Positions 49,401 to 57,252 of a stretch of 64,000 nt of DNA are shown here, piece after piece. A program made the translations under genes and the position numbers. This stretch comes from Akebia trifoliata (Eukaryota; Streptophyta; Magnoliopsida; Ranunculales; Lardizabalaceae): NCBI GenBank assembly GCA_017979445.1, contig CM030716.1:12561611-12625610 (forward strand), written 5' to 3'. The notes under the pieces are model-generated. The model was not told where the DNA came from, did not search any database, and saw only the letters and a program-made list of their open reading frames with translations. Each line of letters opens with the position of its first letter. Position 1 is the stretch's first letter.

Positions 49401-50061
49401 GTACTTCTTCCAACAATTCTTCTAAAACTGGTGAATGAAGTTAAAGAACAGTTTTTAGGGAATTTCCATAAAGGTGCTTTTTTTCTTTTTTTAATTTATG
49501 TATTATTCATTTTTATTTCAAAAATGATAAATTACATTTTTGATAACAAAATATTTCAATTAAAGTGAAGGAAAGCTTTTCTTGCAACTAATTTTTCCCC
49601 ACTTTAATTTTAGTAAATAGTTAGAAAATTCGCTTGATAAAATGATAAACCTTTTATCCCTTTAAAGTAAAATATTTTAATTTAAAAAAATAATTTACCA
49701 TTTTTGAAATTAAAATGACTAGTGCACTGAAGTGGGAATTTTTCTTTTTTAAGATTTGTCATTTTCATAGATTTCAATTTCAACATCGGATAGCTTCAAC
49801 TATTTGCCAAACTGATTTATCCTTCTTTTTATCATAACTGTAGAATCTTGAGCCTTCAGTTACCTTCGATACTATCCCAAACAAAAAACAGCATCATGAA
49901 GTCAATGTTGGTGAGATGTGGACCCTTCCTTTCTAAGTTTTTGAAAAAAAAAAAAAAAAATCTAACTTATCTATAATGTTTTGTTATTTGCAGCCATTTC
50001 AAATTCTGTTGGGTTTGGAGGGCAGAATTCTGTCTTAGTTTTTTCAGCATTTAAATTATGA
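27190..50061 (+). CDS. KAS1: 3-ketoacyl-ACP synthase I-like, plastid fatty acid elongation (7 exons)
   Basis: The exons are 27190-27639, 29828-30259, 33024-33197, 46282-46395, 49295-49396, 49844-49910 and 49994-50061. They join in phase with GT-AG introns into 468 codons plus TGA, close to plant KAS I. KAS I condenses malonyl-ACP with acyl-ACP in the plastid stroma. The first 45 or so residues are Ser/Thr/basic-rich like a transit peptide. Mature signatures are [27 protein letters not shown] with catalytic Cys219, NAHATS with His359, K390, and GHCLGAAGG with His395. The start is the first ATG in frame; upstream codons have none. Differences from usual KAS I include GTSMGG for [15 protein letters not shown] for YAITNMGSA, and [11 protein letters not shown] for SNSFGFGGHNS. 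Intron 3 is 13,084 bp and holds nested transposons. It could be a KAS I paralogue rather than the main gene. Confidence 0.9.
27640..29827. other. KAS intron 1 with MITE-like and hairpin repeats
   Basis: 28388-28690 resembles the core of the upstream foldback element and is bounded by AAGATTTGAAATCTT and AAGATTTCAAATCTT. Hairpin-motif copies lie at 28875-28962 and 29032-29121. 27726-27810 has a short direct duplication (GATGAATTGTAGATCAATTC). Confidence 0.65.
28875..29121. repeat. Two copies of the ~90-bp hairpin motif
   Basis: Copy 28875-28962 and copy 29032-29121 each read GAAGTTTC...GGGCT...TTTTGTGAGGAT...ATCCTCACAAAAAATCAGC...TCTGAAAC, an inverted repeat with the arms about 40 bases long. 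The same motif recurs at 32405, 46722, 46880, 47278 and 51965. Confidence 0.75.
30260..33023. other. KAS intron 2
   Basis: AT-rich intron. It contains an (ATC)n tract (31412-31477), the first copy of a 1.1-kb dispersed repeat (31500-32610) and one hairpin motif (32405-32492). 30300-31480 shows nothing recognisable. Confidence 0.7.
31500..32610. repeat. 1.1-kb direct repeat, copy 1 (partner at 51070-52185)
   Basis: It aligns almost throughout with 51070-52185 in the same orientation. Landmarks are TCATCTTATTTTATTTAGTC, ATATTAATAATTTATTAATA, TTTTCGGTTATCA, CCTTTATTTGGG and the hairpin motif near its end. The copies flank KAS exons 3 to 7. Confidence 0.85.
33297..33475 (+). mobile_element. tRNA-derived SINE
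   Basis: An A-box-like AGTTAAGTGGTAAAAGC (33313-33329) is followed at normal spacing by a B-box-like GGTTCAAATCC (33356-33366), the internal Pol III promoter of tRNA-derived SINEs. A unique tail ending in T-rich sequence follows. Target duplications were not resolved. Confidence 0.6.
34160..34530. repeat. Purine-rich then pyrimidine-rich tract
   Basis: 34160-34340 is GA/A-rich (AAGAGAGGAAG-like) and 34350-34530 is CT/T-rich, so the two halves could pair imperfectly. No coding is supported. Confidence 0.4.
34661..35060. other. CACTA left subterminal region
   Basis: Repeats such as GGTTATAGCGATGGTCGTGA, ACCGTCGCTATAGTG lie here, followed by a C13 run (34921-34933) and TATTGGAGAT / AAAAGACCCAAATGCCCC. 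It is homologous to the inverted end at 15820-16275. A frame of 84 codons here (34718-34972) is repeat-derived. Confidence 0.8.
35100..35400 (-). other. Two exon-like pieces in the CACTA element, unassigned
   Basis: On the minus strand 35400-35342 ([18 protein letters not shown], between TTTTAG and GTAC) and about 35230-35110 ([31 protein letters not shown]) look like coding exons of a captured host gene. I do not recognise the gene. Confidence 0.35.
35476..35842 (-). repeat. Copia 3' LTR
   Basis: Starts TGATAAAAATTAGC and ends ATTTTTCATCA on the plus strand. The inner neighbour on the minus strand is a purine-rich AAGAGATGGAT, a likely polypurine tract. Confidence 0.92.
35940..37338 (-). 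pseudogene. Copia reverse transcriptase and RNase H, broken
   Basis: 37338-37102 reads [32 protein letters not shown] and [10 protein letters not shown]. 36948-36601 has [11 protein letters not shown] and the active-site YVDDLIF, so the catalytic Asp pair is kept. 36623-36207 has the RNase H region with [27 protein letters not shown] and TETELVAA. After a TAA, probably from CAA, the frame continues with [13 protein letters not shown] and ADIFTKPLK to about 35940. Frame breaks occur near 37100, 36950, 36610 and 36207. Confidence 0.9.
37486..38954 (-). pseudogene. Copia protease and integrase, broken
   Basis: 38954-38688 has the protease motif [14 protein letters not shown]. 38691-38437 is the pre-integrase zinc-binding segment ([14 protein letters not shown], with the expected second His of the family replaced by Tyr). 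38310-37486 is the integrase core: [47 protein letters not shown], then the C-terminal domain with [16 protein letters not shown]. In the last core motif the family has Glu before RKNRT and here it is Lys, so the catalytic acidic triad is incomplete. Confidence 0.9.
38983..39918 (-). pseudogene. Copia gag
   Basis: The start codon on the minus strand is at 39918: [21 protein letters not shown], typical of plant Copia gag. A stop (KN-stop-VAEPAPGTV) follows within 40 codons and more breaks occur. The C-terminal part 39337-39008 is Arg/Gly-rich and ends in the zinc knuckle CYRCHRYGH. It would package the element RNA. Confidence 0.85.
39998..40378 (+). pseudogene. Plant auxilin-like (J-domain family) exon fragment inside the Copia leader
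   Basis: Read on the plus strand, antisense to the retroelement, the codons give [29 protein letters not shown], later [32 protein letters not shown] and [17 protein letters not shown]. The repeated [16 protein letters not shown] pattern followed by SSSSDLQDSQ is the charged region just before the J domain in plant auxilin-like proteins, which uncoat clathrin vesicles. Two stops and a frame change are present. The match runs up to the primer-binding site, so one capture junction is at or within a few bases of it. The J domain is absent. Confidence 0.75.
40377..40388 (-). other. Copia primer-binding site
   Basis: TGGTATCAGAGC on the minus strand, complementary to initiator Met tRNA, one base from the 5' LTR. 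Confidence 0.92.
40390..40751 (-). repeat. Copia 5' LTR
   Basis: Same TG...CA ends as the other LTR. It carries 6-base and 2-base deletions relative to the 3' LTR. Confidence 0.92.
40757..44150 (-). other. Right part of the CACTA element: exon-like pieces of an unassigned gene
   Basis: On the minus strand 42777-42718 (between TTTATAG and GTGCTT) can join in phase with about 40926-40757: [60 protein letters not shown]. 44150-44113 may be an earlier exon. I do not recognise this protein; a Gly-rich hydrophobic stretch could be a membrane segment. A perfect 11-bp inverted repeat with 7-base loop is at 41227-41255 (AAGCTCACCCC arms). The remainder looks intronic. Confidence 0.4.
44930..45055. 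other. CACTA right terminal region
   Basis: The subterminal pieces are TGTAGCGACGACCAG, TCCGTAGCTGAATG, TTATAGCGACGCTCC and GACCATCGCTAA, ending CACTTTTCTATAGTG. A pyrimidine-rich leader-like region lies inward on the minus strand (44930-44740). Confidence 0.8.
45386..45475 (+). mobile_element. Possible tRNA-like SINE remnant
   Basis: An A-box-like AACTCAATTGGTACATA and a B-box-like AAGTTCAACTCC at normal spacing. The sequence is short and no tail or target duplication was resolved. Confidence 0.35.
45653..45822. mobile_element. MITE-like foldback in KAS intron 3
   Basis: GACATTGGATTTACTG (45663-45678) and its exact reverse complement (45797-45812) bound a near-palindrome that also pairs TTTACATTTCTGACGTGGAG with CTCCACGTAAGAAATGTAA and CCATAGAT with ATCTATGG. 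About 150 bp, non-coding. Confidence 0.75.
46396..49294. other. KAS intron 4
   Basis: (TC)n at 46404-46433, hairpin motifs at 46722-46790, 46880-47007 and 47278-47354, a partial copy of the 7.6-8.1 kb repeat at 47430-47790, a (TG)n-like run at 47810-47850 and (TA)n runs. A 143-codon frame at 48378-48809 has no recognisable domain and lies in repeat-like sequence (similar phrases at 48240 and 48830), so it is not called. Confidence 0.65.
46722..47354. repeat. Cluster of three hairpin-motif copies
   Basis: 46722-46790, 46880-47007 (arms separated by an inserted (TA)n-containing piece) and 47278-47354. Each has GTGAGGATGATCTC...GAGATNATCCTCAC-type arms and TTTCAGA(A/T)TGGGCTGA-type outer arms. 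47140-47195 looks like another half copy. Confidence 0.7.
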
Positions 50062-51069
50062 TTTATCGAGCTGTCGATTATTATCAAAGAACAACAAACT
50101 AGCTCTTCCCAAGATAGATTTCTTGTAGAGGTTGTTCCATTATTGTATTTTCTAAGAGTTCATCGCTGGCTCTTCAGGGATCAAAATGTATTTTGTAGTT
50201 ATTCAGTATTCAATGTGAAAGTGGATTCAACAAGATCTTAATCTAGGTTGTTTACACGATCTTGGTGGGGAATTTCATTCTAATATCTTCAAGTTAACTC
50301 TTTATGACATTTCAAAAAATATTGTCAATATTTGACTGAATGAAAAATGCTAAAGTACCTTGAAATAACACTCGTACTAGCATTACTCGAGGATGAAGTG
50401 TGTAGAAAACCGTTGCAGCTTTTTCTTGAGATAGAGTCTTCAACACTTGAGGAGAATCGATGATTCTCTGTACACCCAATATTACTTCAAGTGTTATTTT
50501 GGAGTCACTGTAGCAAGGCTCTTGATTCAATTTCTCTGAAAATTTGTTTGACTCCATTTTTCCCCTTCATTTTTTATTGGTTCAACCTAGGTCTAGCAAT
50601 ATACCATTATCACCCAACATATCTATGAGCCCAATTAAACTAGTTTAGTTCTAAGTGAATAGGGTCAGGTTGGCGAACTTTGACGTATTTTTTTGTTCAC
50701 TACTTAATCCAATGCTTGATAGGTGAACATGATCGGATATATTTGAGTCCAATGGTTAGACTTGACTATTAATTGGGAAAATATTATTAAACTTCGAAAT
50801 ATACCTAATTATTTTCATTTCCACAAGGTTCAACATTAAATTCATGGACAGATACTTTTTGTATGTATTTCAATTAAAATCTTTATCCACTTTGCGAAAT
50901 ATTTTTGTTAATAATAAACTTAGATCAAATTAATCAATTTTAAGCATAAAAATGCAATATTTTGGTGGAAAAATTTGATGAGAATTAAAATTCATTTGAA
51001 TTGCTCTAATTCCACACCCCCCCCCCCCCCCCCTTAAAATTACTAATAAATTAATCACTTTTAGAAAGG
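50062..51069. other. KAS 3' flank, no gene
   Basis: AT-rich. A C-homopolymer run occurs at about 51017-51033. The 81-codon minus frame at 50312-50557 has no known domain and is not called. Confidence 0.5.
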
Positions 51070-52185
51070 AATTATGATTACTTAGATATATTTATGTCAT
51101 CTTATTTTATTTAGTCTAAGAAGATCAACACGTTTATGAACATTTATATTTTAATTACTTGGATATATTAATAATTTATTAATAAATATTTAACAAAAAA
51201 ATATAGTGGTATATATATTTATTAATGTTGTACTTATTGTCTTGTTTGACACCATTGTTCTCATTCCCATATAGAATATAATTGTTTTCGGTTATCAATC
51301 ACTCTTTTAACATCTCTAATACGTAACAAAACACTACTAATCTTGTTTCCATTCTACATGTTGGATTATTTTTTATGACGTATAAGTGTGTTTTATGCCT
51401 ATTTTATCATTTTATTTAATTTCGATGAATTTTTTCTTAATATTCCATGCTTTCTATGAAAATTGTATGTAGTTCGACACTACCCAAAATATTTTCATAT
51501 CCAAGTTGACCGAAATAGACATTGAAACCGAAATTTAATACCTTTATTTGGGCTCTAGTCTGTATTATAGTATTCTATTATGACATATGTCCACAAAATG
51601 TATTGAAATATTTTGATTTTCTTAAGGATTGACATGAAATTTAGTTGCTATAGTGTCTTTTTACATATATATTTATGAGGAAATCAATGTTAATTTTACA
51701 AAATATTGTGATGAATAGTGATTTTGGTCAGAATTATTAATATCTAATTATAATTATTAATATAAATTATAATAAGTTATATTTCATCTTATTTTTTTGT
51801 ACTAATCATATATGCATAAACATCCAATAATCCATGTTTTAATTAGTTTAATCTATTAGTAATTATTTATTTATGTACATATTTAAAAAAATCAAAGTAT
51901 AGTAGTTGAAGGGGTCAGGATTGTAGATAACATTCTAGGTAACATGTTTTGTCTTATATGGGCAAAAAGTTTCAGAATGGGCTGATTTTTTGTGAGGATG
52001 ATCTTTATCTTGAGGGGGGTCATACTTGAAAAAAAAATCAGTCAATTCCAAAATTATTTTGCCATATAGGACAAAAAATTGTCTACGGAACGCTGACCTA
52101 ATTTAAGAGTTTTACATACAAAGGTATATGTAGCTAATACGGCTTATTATTTTCACTTTCATATAGAATACTATTTTTCTCTTCT
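51070..52185. repeat. 1.1-kb direct repeat, copy 2
   Basis: Partner of 31500-32610 in KAS intron 2, same orientation, including a hairpin motif at 51965-52058. Confidence 0.85.
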
Positions 52186-52239
52186 CTTCTGGGACTCAAA
52201 TATTTTCTTGTATGATTACTACAAGTTGTTAAATCATTG

Positions 52240-53525
52240 TTGAAGGTTGTAAGTAAATCATCAAAAAAAAAAAAAATTTGGAAAATTTTATTTTCAATTT
52301 AATAATTAATAACAATAAGCCATGTACTGTGTAATAATTTAGAAATTATGATTTTTACTTATTTTCTCAAATTTCTGCAATTATTCATTAGGAGAAATTC
52401 CATACGTAGCAAAAACAGAGAAAAGGAAGACTGAATAAAAAAAATTAATCTCATCATTTTGAATTCAATGACGTGCATCCCCACTCCAAGGTTTAGGTTT
52501 GGTAGGTAACAAACTTCATAAAAGCAAGGTTCCCCTTGAGTTATCAGAACTCCAAGGGAGTTTTTGTAATAAAAATGCAACAATGGTCTTTTGGGTAAAC
52601 CACTCTAATTTATTTTATAAATTAATTTTTTTTCACTTAAAAAAATTCTAAAAATTACCATCGCATGTCCCTGACTTGCATTGGTTTATTTTGAAAATTA
52701 CAAAAATATTCATTTAATCTTAAAAAACCATCCTTTATTAATTTTTTTTTAAATCTAGAAAATCACAATTGCATGTTTTATTTTGAAAATTACAAAAATA
52801 TTAATGTAATTTTCAAAATCAAATTTTTTTAAACTATTTTTTTATTTCACATACATACGTTGATTTTGATTTTGATATTTCTTAAAGTGCTTGAATTTAG
52901 TGGGAATTTTCATTGTAAATCTTCACGAGTCAAACTCGTCCACTATTGGTTCAAGGGTTTGCTACATTCGTTAAATGCAATCGTGTCACCTGCTAAAGTC
53001 GTTTCTATTTAATTTTTGCTTGGGACAAGTAAAATCAAGGTTTAGGGGTATGATCAAGGCTTAGAAAGTTTATTTTGAAACTCGAATTACAAAGAATTTA
53101 AGGATAAAATATGCTTTAAATCCCTAATTAAAGATAATGCATTTATAGTCCATGCTTTTGTTATTTTCAAATTTATTATGATTATTAACTTAATTTGGGT
53201 TAATTAATCATGACAAGGTCAAAGATAGGAGACATAAAGATTAAAGAAAAATATTAACAAGAAGTTCATCGCATTCTAGAACCCAAGTTAAAGAACTAGA
53301 CCGAATTTCAAACTCAGAGGGCCCACTAGAGTCATAGTGCAGTGGACCCCTATGACGGCACGGAGAAGTCGGCAATAAAAGCATCGGGATTTGTGTAGAC
53401 TTATGACGATGTGATTCATAACCTAATAAATTAGGGTTTGGAGATTTTGTTATACACAGAATATTCCGAATCTAAAAACCCTAATCTGGTCTCTTTAAAT
53501 AGAGGCTAGACCAAGCCAGAAATTA
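52240..53525. repeat. Dispersed repeat, copy 2 (partner at 4470-5772)
   Basis: Same order of landmarks as copy 1, ending AGACCAAGCCAGAAATTA. After the end, 53526-53970 repeats inner segments of the same repeat (ACCATCGCACGTCCCTTGAC like 52658; TTTTGAAAATTACAAAAATA several times), so a partial tandem duplication is attached. Confidence 0.8.
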
Positions 53526-53970
53526 ATTTTTTAATTTTACAAAAACCTTGAAAATGACCATCGCACGTCCCTTGACTCGCATTGGTTTATTTTGAAAATT
53601 ACAAAAATATTCATGTAATATTAAAAATCCATCATTTATTTATTTTTCTAAACATCGAGAAAAATACAATTGCATGTTTTGCTTTGAAAATTACAAAAAT
53701 ATCAATGTAATTTTCAAAATTATCTTTTTTTATTTTGTTTTTAACTATTTATTTTATTTTATAAAAACCCAGAAAATTGCATTGGCAGGCTGGTGAAATC
53801 ACGTTGGTTTGTTTTGAAAATTAAAATAATATCCATGCAATCTTCAAAACCACCCTTTATTTATTTTTATTTTTTTATTTTATTTTAAGAATATCCATGT
53901 AATTTTCAAATCACCATTTATTTATTTTTTTAAAAGCCAGAAAATTGCAATTGCACATCCCTAAATTCAC
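53526..53970. repeat. Partial tandem duplication of the preceding repeat
   Basis: Three degenerate units, each with AGAAAATT(G/A)CAATTGCA(C/T) and GAAAATTACAAAAATAT-type pieces, lead up to the PPR pseudogene. Confidence 0.65.
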
Positions 53971-53974
53971 TCTC

Positions 53975-56421
53975 TCTGTAGCAGTTCGGGCTTGTATTAA
54001 TCTCAACTTTCTCGAATTGGGGTCTACAAATTCATGGATTGAATATCAGTTTCGGATTCGAGAGATGAATTCGCAGGTAGTTCATTAGTTGACATGTACT
54101 TCAAAATTGGTGGGAGTCTCGACGATGCTTGTTGCATCTCTAATTGGTTGTATTATAGAGATTCTGTTTCATGGAACGTTATGATTTCTGGGTTTGCTCA
54201 AATTGGCAATTATGATGAAGTTTTGAGATTGTTTTCGGAGATGCTGGTTGTTGACGGATTGAGTCTAATGATTTTACATTTACAAGTTTGCTTAAGTGCT
54301 GTTGTTGTTTAACAGAGGTGGAGCAAATTCATGGACTTGTTTTGCAATCTGGAATTGAAATTGATGTTGTTGTGGGCAGTGTTCTTATTGATTTGTATGG
54401 GAAGTGTAGGAGTGTGAATTCGCGTAAAAAATTTCTCGAATCCATGGAAATAAAAGATAGTTTCACTTGGAGTTCGATAATTTCTGGTTACTCGAGAAAT
54501 GGTGATGGAGATGAAGCTGTGATTTTGTTTCGAGATATGTGTCGACAAGGTGTGAAACCTGATCAACATGCCTTGTCAAGTGCGATAAAAGCTTGTGTCG
54601 GGATAGGAGAAATAGAAACAGGAATTCAAGTACCTACCCTTACGATAAAAAATGGTTACCAAAGAGATTGTTTTGTTGCAAGTGTTCTCTTAATTCTTTA
54701 TGCAGATTTTAATGAAATGGGCACCGCAGAAAATGTTTTTAGACGGATTTCCGATAAAGACTTGGTCTCCTGGACTTCTATGATCATGGGTTATGCTCAG
54801 ATGGATGAGGAATCTAATCTCTCTTGCATCAAACTCGATCATGAACTTTGACGAACTACTACACTAAAACCTGATGGAGCAACTCTAGTTGCAGTTATAA
54901 AATCTTGTCAAAGTAAATCGAAATTAAACACGGGTCTTCAGATCCATACAGAGATTGCGAAGTCAAGCCACAGTTTTGAAACTCCAGTTGGGAATGCAGT
55001 GATCTATATGTATTCTAAGTGTGAGGCAATAGAAGATGCTCGTAATGCTTTTGTTGCCATGTTTCACAAGGATGAGGTTTCATGGAGTTCCATCATAGGA
55101 AATTATGCTCAGAATGGAGTAGAATTAGAATCTCTGAGGCTTTGGAAAGAAATGTTGGCAGATGGGATCCATTTAAGCTGTTTTAGTCTCCCTTCATGCA
55201 TTTCAGCTTGCTCGGGCCTCCCAGCTATGGATTTGGGAAAACTGTTCCATTCTTTTGTTATTAAATATGGTTTTCATAAAGACATCTACGTGGGGAGTTC
55301 GTTGATAAATATGTACGCCAAATGTGGAAGCATGGAAGATTCCATCAAAGCTTTCAATGAACAAGGCAGCCCATATGTTGTAACTTTCAATGCTTTGATC
55401 TCAGGACTTGCACAACATGGAAAAGCACGTGAGGCAATCAAGACATTCAAAGAGATGGAAAAGATGAACATGGTCCCAAGCAAAATAAGCTTCTTATCTG
55501 TTTTATCGGCTTGTAGCCATGTGGGTGCTGTAGAGGAGAGTGTGTTCTTTGATTTGATGCATCAAAAGTATAGAATTGAGCCAGAAGCCGAACATTATTC
55601 TTTATTGGTGATGTTTTTGGTCGTGCCGGGAGACTAAAGGAGGCATATCAAATTATGTAAAACAATGTGGGTGATTCGGCATGGAGGACATTGTTAAGTG
55701 CTTGTATGAATTATGGGAATATAGAAATCGGAGAGAAATCAGGAGAAAGGGTGATGGAACTAGACCCCAATGATCACGCTTCATATGTGGGGGATTGTTG
55801 GAAAATATCTGCAGTTTTTTCCAGATTTTTGTGACTGAGTGGGTCTATTCGAGCTACGATTTAAGTGGGTCTCACAATTTATTTGAGGCAGAACTACTTG
55901 GAAACTTATTCTTCTCAGTGAAGAGAATAATTTATGTATTTAGTTGTCAAAAATCACATTTGGGTAAATAAGAAATTGACTCCAAACAGCTCCTACTAGC
56001 ATGGTTTGTTGTATGTGGATTGTAGAATTATTGAGTTTATTAGTGAAACTATATAGTCTCACATCGAATAGTAATAAAAAAATTGTCTAGTTCTTATATA
56101 GAACTTCTCATATCACTTAAGTGAGTATGAGAGAGAGACTTGGATAAGCCTATGGGCTCAAGAAGGATTTAATAATCCATTGGTCCAAAAAATCCTTAAT
56201 GCGTGTGCGGGCACACTATGCGAGCACAGGGGGGAGGGTGCTTACTTAGAGGTGGGAAGAAGCTGGAATTGAGGCTTAAAATGGCAGAGACGGGGGTCAA
56301 GGAGGATCCTAGAAGTAGTTGGTTGATCATCAGAGATTGGGTTCATGCGTTTATGATGAGAGACTTTTCACACCCTGAAATAGAAAATATTTTCAGAGAG
56401 TTGACTATACTGAATCAATAA
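53975..56421 (+). pseudogene. Pentatricopeptide repeat (PPR, PLS class with E domain) pseudogene
   Basis: PPR units follow one another: SLDDACCISNWLYYRDSVSW, NVMISGFAQIGNYDEVLRLF, then WSSIISGYSRNGDGDEAVIL, WTSMIMGYAQ, SWSSIIGNYAQNGVE, FNALISGLAQHGKAREAIKT, and YGFHKDIYVGSSLINMYAKC. The E region (WRTLLSACMNYGNIEIGE) is at 55675-55740 and its end (RLKMAETGVKEDP, HAFMMRDFSHPEIENI) at 56270-56421, separated by an insertion. Frameshifts or stops occur near 54050, 54285, 54851 and 55637-55660. The 5' end is missing because the repeat at 53.97 kb abuts the chain. Such proteins normally bind organelle RNA; this copy cannot make one. Confidence 0.85.
55792..56237. mobile_element. Insertion splitting the PPR pseudogene, LTR-like
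   Basis: About 445 bp unrelated to PPR lie between the E-motif codons (NDHASYV) and their continuation. It starts TGTTGGAAAATATCTGC (55796) and can end in AGCACA, so it could be a solo LTR, but no clean 5-bp target duplication is visible. Confidence 0.5.
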
Positions 56422-56885
56422 ATGAAAACTATTGATTCGAGGCATGCTATCGTTGATGGTTTATATTAGCAAATTTTATACACAATGTCTTGCATTGTTT
56501 GGTCAATGAGCCACCTATTGGATAGGCTACATTCCCAAAATTGTATTAGTTGGTTGTGTTAACAACCCAGACATCAAGTGTAAATGAGAGATTGTATTGG
56601 CACACCAACTTTTACTTATAAAACACCAATCCTTTTGAAATCAAAGGATTGTTTATACCTAGAATGGTGTTATGACTAAGTTATAACTAAGGGCCCGATT
56701 GATTTAGCTGCCAAAATCTGTTGTCAGCTTCTGTTGTCAGAATTTGCTGTCAGAATCTGTAACATTGAAAAGCTTGTTTGATAGAGCTTTTTAAAACTAT
56801 TGTGCTGTTGACTAGAATCTTGTAATTACTGTTTGATACAGTTTCTAAAATCTGTTGTAGTATGGTAAAATGACCAGAATGGTCT

Positions 56886-57252
56886 TAAGGTTGATAGTGC
56901 ACCCAAAATGCATAAAAAATTATCAGAATACCCTTATAAATATATAATTATATTAAATATATATAAATATAATAAAATTATATAAAAAATTAATAAAATA
57001 GTTGTTTTCATTTTAAAATGTTTATAATTCTAAAAAAATTATAGAAAAATTTATAATTCTATAGAAATTTTGACAGCATATCCTTTTGAAAATGGACATA
57101 CGAAATTTTCTTGATTAACAAATACCTACATAATACGCAATCCAACAAAATGCACCCAGAATACATCAAAATTATCAGAATACCCTTATAAATATAATTA
57201 TACTAAATATAAATAAATATTATAAAATTATATAAAAATTAATAAAATAATT
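56886..57252. repeat. Tandem repeat of about 290 bp; second unit continues at 60723-60870
   Basis: Unit 1 (56886-57160) and unit 2 (57165-57252 plus 60723-60870) share ATTATCAGAATACCCTTATAA, AATGTTTATAATTCTA, ATTCTATAGAAATTT and GACAGCAT(A/C)TCCTTTT. Unit 2 is interrupted by the LTR-like insertion. Confidence 0.8.
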
